DNA of 12,719 bases from Isohypsibius dastychi (Eukaryota > Tardigrada > Eutardigrada > Parachela > Isohypsibiidae). Shown here piece by piece: positions 1 through 7,640 of the stretch. A program made the position numbers and the translations under genes. The stretch spans positions 1-12,719 of the forward strand of contig JAQIWT010001069.1 in NCBI GenBank assembly GCA_034696485.1. Direction: 5' to 3'. Each line of letters begins with the position of its first letter. Within the stretch, counting starts at the first letter, position 1. Under the pieces are notes generated by a model. That model did no database searches, was not told the DNA's origin, and was given only the letters and a program-made list of their open reading frames with translations.

Positions 1-2088
1 TTCTTGGATTCGACGCAACTTAAATCCGGATCGTCGTTTTCGCAAGTCGATGTGAATAAACAGCGAGTCAGTTACCAGCATTTGGGAAAAGAATCGCAGA
101 CGGCCAGCGATGATGTCCTTTTGAAACTGCAAATTTCGGACAAGAAGCCCATAAATATTCCATTGAATATTACGATATTGGAATCGGAAAGCCATTTAAA
201 GGTAAAAATAATGGAACTTCTCCAAGGTGCACTGTACTGTATGTAGAAAGATATTTACCACAGAACACCTGAAGTTAAATACATGAAGCAGTTTATTTGT
301 TGCCTTTTTCTTGTGATTTAAAATTTAGTTATTCTATCTGTTTAAGACTGTACAAAAGTTAAAATAAATTTCATCCACATATTTTGACAAAATTCTGTCC
401 GCAGTTCCGGAAATATGTTGACTTTGCTGTTGAATTGGCTCTGTACAAACAAGTTCTATATTAGAAGTGCTTGTAGAAATACGGTTGTAAATGCACTGCT
501 GGATGATAGATCGTCGATTCAATTCGCTCCCTTTTCCGAAACATATGTCAAATCACGGCGATGCGTAAATTATTGTAATGCGTACTTTTTATATCAATTA
601 CGCATGTCTGTGAGCGTTCAAATTTTGCTTGAATAATCTGAATTTCTCATGAATCTGTTTTCTTCTTTAAAGGTCACTGCATCAGATACGGATGTCGTTC
701 GTGGCGAGAATCTGACCCTCTCAAACACCGTTTTAAAAACCAACTTGGATAACAACCCTGAAAAGACCATCCGTTATCGAATCTTCAAAGAACTCCGTGG
801 TGGAATATTCCGACTGCGAGACATTCCATCTCGCGAGTTCACTCAACGCGACATTCTCGACAAAGTCATCGTTTTCGCCCATGATGGATCCGAAGAACCC
901 CGAACCATCCCCATTCAACTTGAAGTACTTCCAATGGACGACAAAAGCGCAGTTTCGGAGCTGGTTCAGTTCAATATTCACGTTATCCCGTTCTTCTTCC
1001 GGTTGGATCATCATGCTAATATTTCATTGACTCAGGGGAACTTCATAGTCCCACTGAACTCCACTTATGTTTCCGTCGCATCCAATGCGGATAAATCGCG
1101 AATTTTGTATCAAGTCGTCAAAGAACCTTCGTTTGGAAAATTACGGAATAGCGACGTTTCGCGCGCCGGAAGTCTGAAAAGTTTCTCACAGCTGGATTTG
1201 GATAAGGGAAGGATATTCTACGAGCAAACAAAGTTGGATCATTTTGGAGATTATTTTGCGTTTGATATCGTTCTGACAAAACGGGAAGAAGATTTGACCC
1301 TTCGGAATAAAACAATATTCGTGACGGTGGTACCGCTGGCTAAAATCGAATCCGTTGTCGTTCCACTCGGACATTCTATCGCAATCGGAACTAATATTCT
1401 GGATGCATCTGCGTTGAAAACTCGAATTAAGTCCGAGCCGATTTTCGAAATCACCAGCGGACCGAAATTTGGGAATTTATTCTACGCGAATTCCGCTTCC
1501 GGTCCAGTGAAGAACTTATCCCAAACTGACATCCTCGAGAAAAGGGTCATTTACAAAGCTCCGTCAGATGGATCAAACGCCACATCAGACACTGTTGAGT
1601 TCATTCTGAAAGGGTCACCGGAAGTCCAGAATGCAAGGGGGAGTTTCGTGTTCCGATTGAAGAATCTACCTCAGCAGCCGATTAAAATTGTGACGAATGA
1701 TGGATTGCTCATAGCGCTGATTATCACCGGGGTGATAATATCCGCCGTTATAACTTTTATAATTTTGTGTATGCGAGTTCGTTCGCAAAAGAAACGCCGG
1801 AAGCGGAGTATTTCCCATCATGCGCATTTATCGCCGTTATTTCATCCAAAAGGTCGGACAGGTGATTCGCCGGATGAAACGGTAGATTTGGCTCCTTCAA
1901 CAGTTCCTAATTGTAAAGTGATCCCGCTGACGAGGAAAGCGGGCAAGAATTTTAAGATACCGGAAACGGAACTGCATCATCTGGATGCGTATCGGGAAGA
2001 TCTCTATGGGACACCTGGAAATGGATATGTTTCTTCAGCGAGAACGGAAACAACCCCAGTTCTGAGTAAAAATCAGTACTGGGTTTGA
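1..2088 (+). CDS. CSPG4/NG2/Kon-tiki-like transmembrane proteoglycan, C-terminal part (join <1..201, 673..2088)
   Basis: This is the 3' end of a gene for a large single-pass cell-surface proteoglycan that links extracellular matrix to intracellular PDZ scaffolds. The frame enters open at base 1, runs to 201, and continues in the same phase at 673, giving 538 visible residues. Residues 1-67, about 68-180, 184-289 and 290-400 look like consecutive CSPG repeats, each with a pattern like FSQ.D...R..Y followed by an acidic turn and hydrophobic strands. Several N-glycosylation sequons (NLT, NIS, NST, NKT, NAT) fit an extracellular location. A hydrophobic helix (about 411-433, DNA 1702-1770) is followed by a basic stop-transfer run (RSQKKRRKR) and a 105-residue tail ending in QYWV. 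That C-terminus is known in NG2 and Kon-tiki to bind PDZ proteins such as GRIP. The N-terminal LamG domains and most repeats lie left of the window. The ortholog call rests on the repeats plus the tail. Confidence 0.9.
202..672 (+). other. Phase-0 intron of the CSPG4-like gene
   Basis: The coding frame reaches ...TTTAAAG, followed by GTAAAA at 202. It resumes after the pyrimidine-containing acceptor TTCTTTAAAG at 672. Both exons are in the same codon phase (last codon AAG at 199-201, next codon GTC at 673-675), so removing the 471 nt gives a continuous CSPG-repeat boundary. In-frame translation past the donor meets a stop at 244. The intron is AT-rich and I see no gene or repeat in it. Confidence 0.88.
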
Positions 2089-2185
2089 GATGCTAAGAAA
2101 TTAAGATGTTTTTTTGTTTATTGTTTTTTGTACAAAATACATTGAAAATCATGTTTCCCTTTTTTGTCGAATATTTTGATCCAGA

Positions 2186-2191
2186 AATAAA
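2186..2191 (+). terminator. Poly(A) signal AATAAA for the CSPG4-like gene
   Basis: A canonical AATAAA lies 98 nt after the stop codon (2086-2088), in T-rich DNA typical of a short 3' UTR. It is the first AATAAA after the stop. Confidence 0.65.
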
Positions 2192-2462
2192 TGAAGCTTG
2201 ACACTGCTTGACCGCCATTGTCTTTGAAACTGCGGTTAGAAACCCATGATTTTAAACCAGCCTCGTGCTGCTTTTTTATTGTTAATTGATTTTTTTTCAC
2301 GGCAGCTGTTAATAGGCAATTTTCGGAGCGGTGTCTATTCGAGATTAGCAGGTTAAACTTGTCACCCCGGATTGTATCGATTTTAATGGTCATAACGCAC
2401 AAAAACGAAGTGAGCGATTAAATTCAATCAAGGTGATATTAATCGGCAAGTCACACGCGGCA

Positions 2463-2499
2463 TATAAATTCCGGGCCACGGGAGACTATTGTGGTCAGT
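2463..2499 (+). promoter_or_regulatory. Candidate core promoter: TATA box plus TCAGT initiator
   Basis: TATAAA (2463-2468) is followed by TCAGTT, with the candidate +1 A at 2497, 34 bp after the first T of the TATA box. TATA plus TCAGTY initiator at about 30 bp is the classic arthropod core-promoter arrangement. The spacing is slightly long and no downstream promoter element matches. Short motifs of this kind also occur by chance in AT-rich DNA. Confidence 0.3.
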
Positions 2500-2502
2500 T
2501 TG

Positions 2503-2646
2503 ATGTTGAAATTGAGGCCAGTTGCGATTGATAAAGTTGATGGTTGCAAAGAGTGGATATCCGGCGTAAAACATGACATTTACTCAATTGATTTTTGCGG
2601 GGCCGCTATTGAAACCATTGATTTTGCTACAAATATTCAGGAGTAG
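2503..2646 (+). other. Short ORF (47 codons) just after the candidate promoter, possibly coding
   Basis: An ATG six bases after the putative initiator opens a 47-codon frame ending in TAG (2644-2646). The next AATAAA is at 2805-2810, so promoter, ORF and poly(A) signal would make a transcript of roughly 0.33 kb. The peptide starts MLKLRPVAID, has two cysteines and no signal peptide or known motif. An ORF of this length is expected by chance, so I do not assert that it is translated. Confidence 0.15.
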
Positions 2647-2804
2647 CAACCAGATTCTGCGTGCGACGATGTCGAACTGTGGTTTTGGAGAATAATTCGT
2701 AGATTAGTGGTATGAGTGCCGGAATACCTTTGATCTGGAAAACGGACCACAAGCTCCTGACCTACTGAATCATTACGAGCTGTATATTTCAGGCCAACAT
2801 TTAT

Positions 2805-2810
2805 AATAAA
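2805..2810 (+). terminator. Second AATAAA poly(A) signal
   Basis: AATAAA within TTATAATAAAAACATCC. It could serve the small candidate unit starting near 2497, or be a distal poly(A) site for the proteoglycan gene. It could also be chance in AT-rich DNA. Confidence 0.3.
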
Positions 2811-3219
2811 AACATCCTTGATAATTTTTGGTTGAAATCTTTTTAATTATTTCTCAACGCTTTTGTATTGGTATGATAAGATGTGATTTGTATTTCAATG
2901 TATTGATAAATTTGGATCATGTTATTTGTAAATAACTGCGAATCTGAAAGCAGTTGAGTTATGTTTCACATATTAGAAATTTTCAGTTTTTTTGTTACTA
3001 TATTTTGAAGGTTATCTCTTGAATTAACGAAAGAGCATAACAGTCATGGCGCAAATATGTTGAAAATCAAAGCCAGTGTTTTATGTCAGTAGCAGATGTA
3101 TTCTGCCGAAATTTGTATTCGATACGGATGAAAAGATTGGTGAGTTTAGACAGCGAATTCGGACAAAATTTGCTCGTAAATAATTCATGTGGACTGATTT
3201 ATGAGTCAAGTTAAAAAGT

Positions 3220-3929
3220 GGAAGTTAAAGAAGTTACCTGCGGTTAATTCTGTGGGGCAGATGGAAGCACCGCCCACATCCACGCATCAATCAGCAATCA
3301 AGTAGCCTGATTTCGTCAGTGTTGCGCACTGCTTGGTGTTTTCATGTAGCTCCTCATAGTTTTTGGTATTTCTGGGTTTCTCACGTTTTGACATCCCCTG
3401 AGCCTCTGATCCGCCTCTCAACTATCAGAATAATTACTGATTACGCCGGAAAGCTTCCCGAGGCGACTTTTCTAGCGACTCCTTCACTTCTTCCCTCACC
3501 TGACTACGTTGCGCAACGTCCGCCATCTTGTTTGGCTATTGACTCATCAGGGTCCGTCACCAAGCTCTCTTATCTTCGAACTTCTTTATTCCCGACACTA
3601 CACCACCAGCTACAGCTTTATACTCCTTTTGAGCATCCAAAGTGAGTCTTGCAAGTCGGCCACCGAGCTTGCCTGACTACTGTTTCACGAACGACCGAAA
3701 ATTGTGGATTCGGACTCCTTGCCAGTCGAGACGCGTGATTCCACAAATTTCGGCCGATTGATAGCAGCATTCACTGCGTGTCATCACAAGTCCCCCTTGG
3801 ACTCAGCAAACAATCACTCAGCCGTCGAAATTTCAAACATTTGAAAGTTTGGGAATCGGGCTCCGGCCGCGGTTTGGGAACACAACGCTCCAACTTTCAT
3901 ATCTTCCGCATTACCTGGCACACTTAAGC
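3220..3929 (+). other. Copy 1 leader (5' non-coding region)
   Basis: About 710 bp lie between the left end and the gag ATG. In order it holds three GTTA(A)-containing near-repeats (3220-3248), TTAATTCT (3244-3251) and TGGAAGC (3262-3268) mirroring the right end, a TCAGT initiator-like motif (3316-3320), a long ATG-less open frame (3229-3642), a strong donor-like GTGAGT (3642), a 20-bp imperfect hairpin (3692-3756), and TTTCAAA-CA-TTTGAAA (3831-3846). It probably carries the promoter and recombination end, but the sequence does not prove where transcription starts. Confidence 0.55.
3692..3756. repeat. Imperfect 20-bp inverted repeat (hairpin) in copy 1 leader
   Basis: Arms 3692-3711 and 3737-3756 pair at 17 of 20 positions around a 25-nt loop. 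The core is CCGAAAATTGTGGATTC against GATTCCACAAATTTCGG. Inside the loop GACT (3713-3716) can pair with AGTC (3724-3727). The same structure is in copy 2 at 8341-8405. It could be an RNA structure or a protein-binding site. Confidence 0.7.
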
Positions 3930-5114
3930 ATGCCTCGTGTGGCTCGTACCCCACGATCCTCCTCCACTGAGTCAGAGTCAGGACGTTATGCCCTCGCCAA
4001 TGTATCTGCAAGCCCTGCTCCTAAACGAAGAAGAGGACGTCCTCCCAAGCGCCGGTCCCCCTCAGAGGAGCCAACTGCCAAACGAAAGTCTGTTGTGGTT
4101 GTCCCGCCACCCAAACCAACTCTGGATTCGCTGCAAGCTGATATCTCCAAACTGAAAGACCTACTGGAAGCATCGACCAGCAAGGGAAAAACAGTTGCCA
4201 GAAGCCCCAGTGTCATCTCTCTAGCGTCCCGAAACCAGCTCTTCACCGTCAAGGCCGGTCCAGATTCGCGCACCCTGGTCCATCACGAGCCCGGTAAGCA
4301 CCCTAACGATAATAACACCTCAAGGCGAGAAAAAGGGGGTAACGTGAGCGTTTTCGATCGACTTGGTGATCACCCAGATCTTCCACCCTACCTCGTAGCT
4401 GTCCCTGAGAAGATCCGCTTGAAACTGGGTGATCCTGCCAAATTCGTCGACCTTGACTCCCTCTTGCCAAAAAACCGCGTCGAACGTTCAGATACCGTCA
4501 GCCACCGCATAGTCCAAAAGAATGGACAGCCTCTGCTGGAGCCCGACAAAGAACAGGTCAATATAAGATCGTTTCCAACGTGGGTGAGAGCCTTCTCAGT
4601 CTTCTCCGCCTATCGGACGTATTACTTTCCCGAACTAGCCTTACCACTAGCACGTTACCTGGACCTGATCGCATCGTATGTCAGCCACGGGGTCCCGACC
4701 GCCGACTGGCTTGACTACGACCGTCAGTTTCGCATGGTGGCAGCTTCTCAAGCGTGGGACTCCGACATCTGGGCTCATCAACACCAAGACACTTACGCTG
4801 AGTGCATTGGCAAGCCGCAGCATCTCCAGCCTCAGCAAGCAACCAGCAGCCGCCACCAGCCAGCAGCCAACGATACGTGCCGAAACTGTGGACTTGAAGG
4901 CCATTTTCGAGCTGACTGTACGATGCCATCCAGAAGAAGGGACGCAGGGAGGCCTGACCGACCATCTTTCCAGGCCCACCCCGACGCAAGAGGTGACAGA
5001 ATCTGCAAGAACTTCAACTGGTCCAGATGTGAAAGCCCCTGCCGTACGAAACGAGAACATCGCTGTCTCAAATGCGGCCAGCTTGGTCATCCCGGTTCCA
5101 CTTGCCGAAACTGA
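3930..5114 (+). CDS. Gag-like nucleocapsid protein with AT-hook-like patch and zinc knuckles, copy 1
   Basis: This 394-residue protein probably packages the element RNA. The frame is open upstream from 3765, but the first ATG is at 3930, with A at -3. Residues 32-42 (KRRRGRPPKRR) contain the RGRP core of an AT-hook and also resemble a nuclear localisation signal. Residues 64-82 could form a short coiled coil. Residues about 215-295 hold a conserved-looking segment (W..AF..F...Y....P followed by WLDYD.QFR) of the kind seen in DIRS-type Gag proteins. Three zinc-binding motifs end the protein: CX2CX4HX4C at C317-C330, CX7CX3CX5H at C359-H377, and CX2CX4HX4C at C379-C392. The stop at 5112 is TGA followed by C. 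The last 437 nt overlap the RT frame. No protease domain is present. Confidence 0.85.
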   Translation: MPRVARTPRSSSTESESGRYALANVSASPAPKRRRGRPPKRRSPSEEPTAKRKSVVVVPPPKPTLDSLQADISKLKDLLEASTSKGKTVARSPSVISLASRNQLFTVKAGPDSRTLVHHEPGKHPNDNNTSRREKGGNVSVFDRLGDHPDLPPYLVAVPEKIRLKLGDPAKFVDLDSLLPKNRVERSDTVSHRIVQKNGQPLLEPDKEQVNIRSFPTWVRAFSVFSAYRTYYFPELALPLARYLDLIASYVSHGVPTADWLDYDRQFRMVAASQAWDSDIWAHQHQDTYAECIGKPQHLQPQQATSSRHQPAANDTCRNCGLEGHFRADCTMPSRRRDAGRPDRPSFQAHPDARGDRICKNFNWSRCESPCRTKREHRCLKCGQLGHPGSTCRN

Positions 5115-6720
5115 CAGTGCTGTAATCCCAGCCTCAGCATCTACACCGTTGAAGGCTGCGGGCTTCTCTCATCTTCTCCAGGATCACCCCGACCCTACTC
5201 TACTTCCCCACCTCCTCTCAACGATTCTCGACGGAGCCGACCTCCGGTTTCGCGGTCCAAGACACCCAAGATTTACCCCGAACTCTGCATCCTCCCGTAT
5301 CCATCACCAAGCGCTCATAGCGGCTATCAGTAGAGAGGTAGCCAAGGGACACACAGCCGGTCCGTTTAAACTCGTACCCTTTCCAAACTTCGCCATCAGC
5401 TCTCTGGGCGTTCGTCCAAAGAAGGATGGGGGGCACCGCATAATCCTTGACTTGTCGCAACCGGACGGTGACAGCGTGAATGACTATATCGATGCCACCG
5501 AAATGCCACTTCATTACTGCTCAGTCGACGACGCAGTCAAACTCCTGACTACCGCTGGTGTAGGTGCCCTCATGGGTAAGTGCGACATCAAGTCAGCATT
5601 TTGTCTCATCCCGGTGCGGAAGGAAGACTGGCCACTCCTGGGATTTCAAGTCGACGGTGAGTTCTATTTCGATGTGGTACTGCCGTTTGGCTGCAGGTCC
5701 TCCCCGTACCTATTCAGCCATTTTGCTGACGCAATCCACTGGATCGTGTCTAATCAGTCAAAGCTTCACTCCCATTTACATTACGTTGATGATTTCTTCT
5801 TTGTGGGCCGTCCCAGCACTGAAGAATGTCAAACGCTGATGCAAACAATGGACCAGTCATGCAGTGAGCTCGGCGTCCCTCTTGCATCAGACAAGCGAGA
5901 GGGCCCTACGACTCAGCTGACATTTCTGGGAATTGAGTTGGATTCTGTTCGTCGAACAGTAAGCCTGCCACGTGGCAAACTAGAAGAAATCACGCAACTC
6001 CTTGCAAGCTGGAAGACGAAGACTTCTTTCTCAATCCCTGAACTACAAAGCCTCGTGGGAACTCTCGTCTTTGCTTCGAAATGCATACCTGCGAGTAGAT
6101 TGTTCACTCGACGCCTAACAAGGATGCTTTCCACGAAAGCCTCACGGCTCCCGGCTGACCAGAACTTGCAGCGAGATCTTCAGTGGTGGCGCCATTTTCT
6201 CCCGAAGTGGAATGGCTCAGCATCCTTCCTCGATGTAAACTGGTCTCATCCGAACGTACTCCACCTCTACACCGATGCTTCAGGTACCCTGGGACTTGGC
6301 GCGTTCTTCAACGGCCACTGGTTTCAGTCTAGGTGGCCGGTATGGATTCTCGAGCATGCACCACCTATCGAGTACCTCGAAATGATTCCTATACTACTCT
6401 CTCTTCTTGTTTGGGGCCATGAATTCCGAAACAGGAAACTCATGTTCCACTGCGATAATGAGGGTGCCACGCATGCTTGGGCAAACCTCGGTTCCACTCA
6501 CGACGGCGTTCTCGACCTCATGCGCAGGATGACTGCCGTCGCAGCTGAGCATAATTTCACTCTTACTCTTAAACATATCAAAGGTGTTGACAACGGTATT
6601 GCTGACGCCCTCTCTCGTTTCCAGGTAGACCGCTTTCGCAAGCTGGCTCCAGCAGCGCAGCTCACGCCGTCTTCAATGCCCGACATCTTCACGGACCTGC
6701 AATGGTCGTACCAAAGCTAG
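4678..6720 (+). CDS. Reverse transcriptase-RNase H polyprotein, copy 1
   Basis: The 680-codon frame is in +1 relative to gag and copies the element RNA into DNA. Residues 1 to about 145 overlap gag, are Ser/Thr/Pro-rich, and may not be translated as drawn. The protein may instead be made by +1 frameshifting near the gag stop or by internal initiation. The RT domain covers about 235-440: GVRPKKDGGHR near 244, first catalytic Asp in KCDIKSAF (D303), LPFG near 340, and YVDD at 369-372. The connection region leads to RNase H, with TDASG (D533), the YLEM glutamate (E568), FHCDNEG (D593) and DNGIADALSR (D643), which are the four expected carboxylates. The ORF ends just after RNase H, leaving no room for the methyltransferase of DIRS1- and PAT-type elements. 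Its end overlaps the recombinase start by 19 nt. Confidence 0.93.
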   Translation: MSATGSRPPTGLTTTVSFAWWQLLKRGTPTSGLINTKTLTLSALASRSISSLSKQPAAATSQQPTIRAETVDLKAIFELTVRCHPEEGTQGGLTDHLSRPTPTQEVTESARTSTGPDVKAPAVRNENIAVSNAASLVIPVPLAETDSAVIPASASTPLKAAGFSHLLQDHPDPTLLPHLLSTILDGADLRFRGPRHPRFTPNSASSRIHHQALIAAISREVAKGHTAGPFKLVPFPNFAISSLGVRPKKDGGHRIILDLSQPDGDSVNDYIDATEMPLHYCSVDDAVKLLTTAGVGALMGKCDIKSAFCLIPVRKEDWPLLGFQVDGEFYFDVVLPFGCRSSPYLFSHFADAIHWIVSNQSKLHSHLHYVDDFFFVGRPSTEECQTLMQTMDQSCSELGVPLASDKREGPTTQLTFLGIELDSVRRTVSLPRGKLEEITQLLASWKTKTSFSIPELQSLVGTLVFASKCIPASRLFTRRLTRMLSTKASRLPADQNLQRDLQWWRHFLPKWNGSASFLDVNWSHPNVLHLYTDASGTLGLGAFFNGHWFQSRWPVWILEHAPPIEYLEMIPILLSLLVWGHEFRNRKLMFHCDNEGATHAWANLGSTHDGVLDLMRRMTAVAAEHNFTLTLKHIKGVDNGIADALSRFQVDRFRKLAPAAQLTPSSMPDIFTDLQWSYQS

Positions 6721-7640
6721 CCCCTGGGGCGTGGCTTCTTCTACGGAACCATGTTGCTCGGTCCACCAGAACCACCTACCGAGCAGGCGTGCGCCAGTTC
6801 GCGACGTACTGCTCTTCAGTTGGCTACAGCTGCTTGCCGGCTAGCCCCATCACCGTCCTGAATTTCCTCGCCCATCTTCATTCACGACGCATCACGACTG
6901 CAACTGTGCGAGTCTACCTGGCTGCGATAAACAACCACCACCGAGAACATAACGTGCCGAGTCCAACCTCGGACGACATCATTCTGCGGGCTCTGAATGG
7001 TTACAAGCGGCTAGATGCTCCTTCGGCGGATCGGCGCCTGCCGATTACAATGGACCTCATGCGCCTCCTCAAGGAGCGCTTACGACGATCCTCCTATTCT
7101 AGTCACGACCAGCGTATGCTCTGGTGCGCTTTCACAATGGCGTTCTTTGGCTACCTCCGGGTGAGCGAGTTCGCCTCGACCACAAGTACAGGCCACCACA
7201 TACTATCATCAAATGACGTGACCACCTGCGCATCCCATCTGATTGTCCGTCTCTCCCACTCAAAGACAGACCAGTTCGGCCACGGATACCAGATCCAACT
7301 GCAGGCAACTTACCGCTCCGTTTGCCCTCTCACGGCTTACGACAAATACATCAGAGTGCGACCACAAACGCCACAGTCTGATCCATTCTTCCTGAACGGC
7401 GACGGTCGACCTCTCCGACGTTCAGACGTCGAGTCAGCGCTGAAGAACCTGCTGCATGACCATCCCCTGAAGAACCGTATCAACACTCATAGTTTCAGGA
7501 TCGGTGCGGCAACAACGGCAGCAGAGAGCAACGTGCCAGCAGAGCAGATTCAAAAGGCCGGAAGATGGAAGAGCAACTGCTTCACGTCGTACGTGCGCTC
7601 GGCCCTACCGATCACCGGACTAAAACCATACAGGAATTAA
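6702..7640 (+). CDS. Tyrosine recombinase (integrase), copy 1
   Basis: This 312-residue site-specific recombinase would integrate a circular DNA form of the element in the nucleus. An N-terminal SAM-like core-binding region (about 10-100) includes RSTRTTYRAGVRQF and a helix-rich TVRVYLAAINNHH stretch. The catalytic domain has all expected residues in order: R153 in GYLRVSEF, K188 in SHSKTDQFG, H263 and R266 in THSFRIG, W289 in AGRWKSN, and the nucleophile Y297 in FTSYVRS. Length and motifs match recombinases of metazoan DIRS/Ngaro elements rather than bacterial integrases. The ATG at 6702 lies 19 nt inside the end of the RT ORF in another frame, which suggests termination-reinitiation, although splicing is possible. 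Confidence 0.93.
   Translation: MVVPKLAPGAWLLLRNHVARSTRTTYRAGVRQFATYCSSVGYSCLPASPITVLNFLAHLHSRRITTATVRVYLAAINNHHREHNVPSPTSDDIILRALNGYKRLDAPSADRRLPITMDLMRLLKERLRRSSYSSHDQRMLWCAFTMAFFGYLRVSEFASTTSTGHHILSSNDVTTCASHLIVRLSHSKTDQFGHGYQIQLQATYRSVCPLTAYDKYIRVRPQTPQSDPFFLNGDGRPLRRSDVESALKNLLHDHPLKNRINTHSFRIGAATTAAESNVPAEQIQKAGRWKSNCFTSYVRSALPITGLKPYRN

Larger units (their letters stand above)
2192..3217. other. AT-rich intergenic DNA, no convincing protein gene
   Basis: About 1 kb of AT-rich sequence separates the proteoglycan gene from the retroelement array. It holds many short A/T runs and frequent stops in all frames. The only organised signals I find are the TATA/initiator pair at 2463-2499, the short ORF after it and an AATAAA at 2805. 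No tRNA-like cloverleaf, satellite or transposon end was recognised. Confidence 0.6.

Noticed and set aside
649-672. ATG at 649 as the start of a separate 479-residue protein
   Set aside because: The 24 bases before 673 are the intron acceptor region. The CSPG-repeat frame continues in phase from exon 1-201, so this ATG is intronic.
2118-2393. Minus-strand ORF of about 91 codons from an ATG at 2393
   Set aside because: It lies over the proteoglycan 3' UTR and its poly(A) signal, has no recognisable domain, and its lysine-rich composition is what AT-rich DNA gives by chance.
3319-3645. 108-codon leader ORF as an independent protein gene (also 7968-8294)
   Set aside because: It has no ATG and no known domain. 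I kept it only as a possible spliced or non-ATG extension.
4647-5090. 147-codon minus-strand ORF opposite the gag/RT overlap (also 9296-9739)
   Set aside because: It is a shadow of GC-rich, stop-poor coding DNA and shows no domain.
6702-7640. Recombinase as a Crypton DNA transposon or bacterial contamination
   Set aside because: It is joined by overlap to an RT-RNase H ORF and a zinc-knuckle Gag, and it lies beside an intron-containing animal gene.
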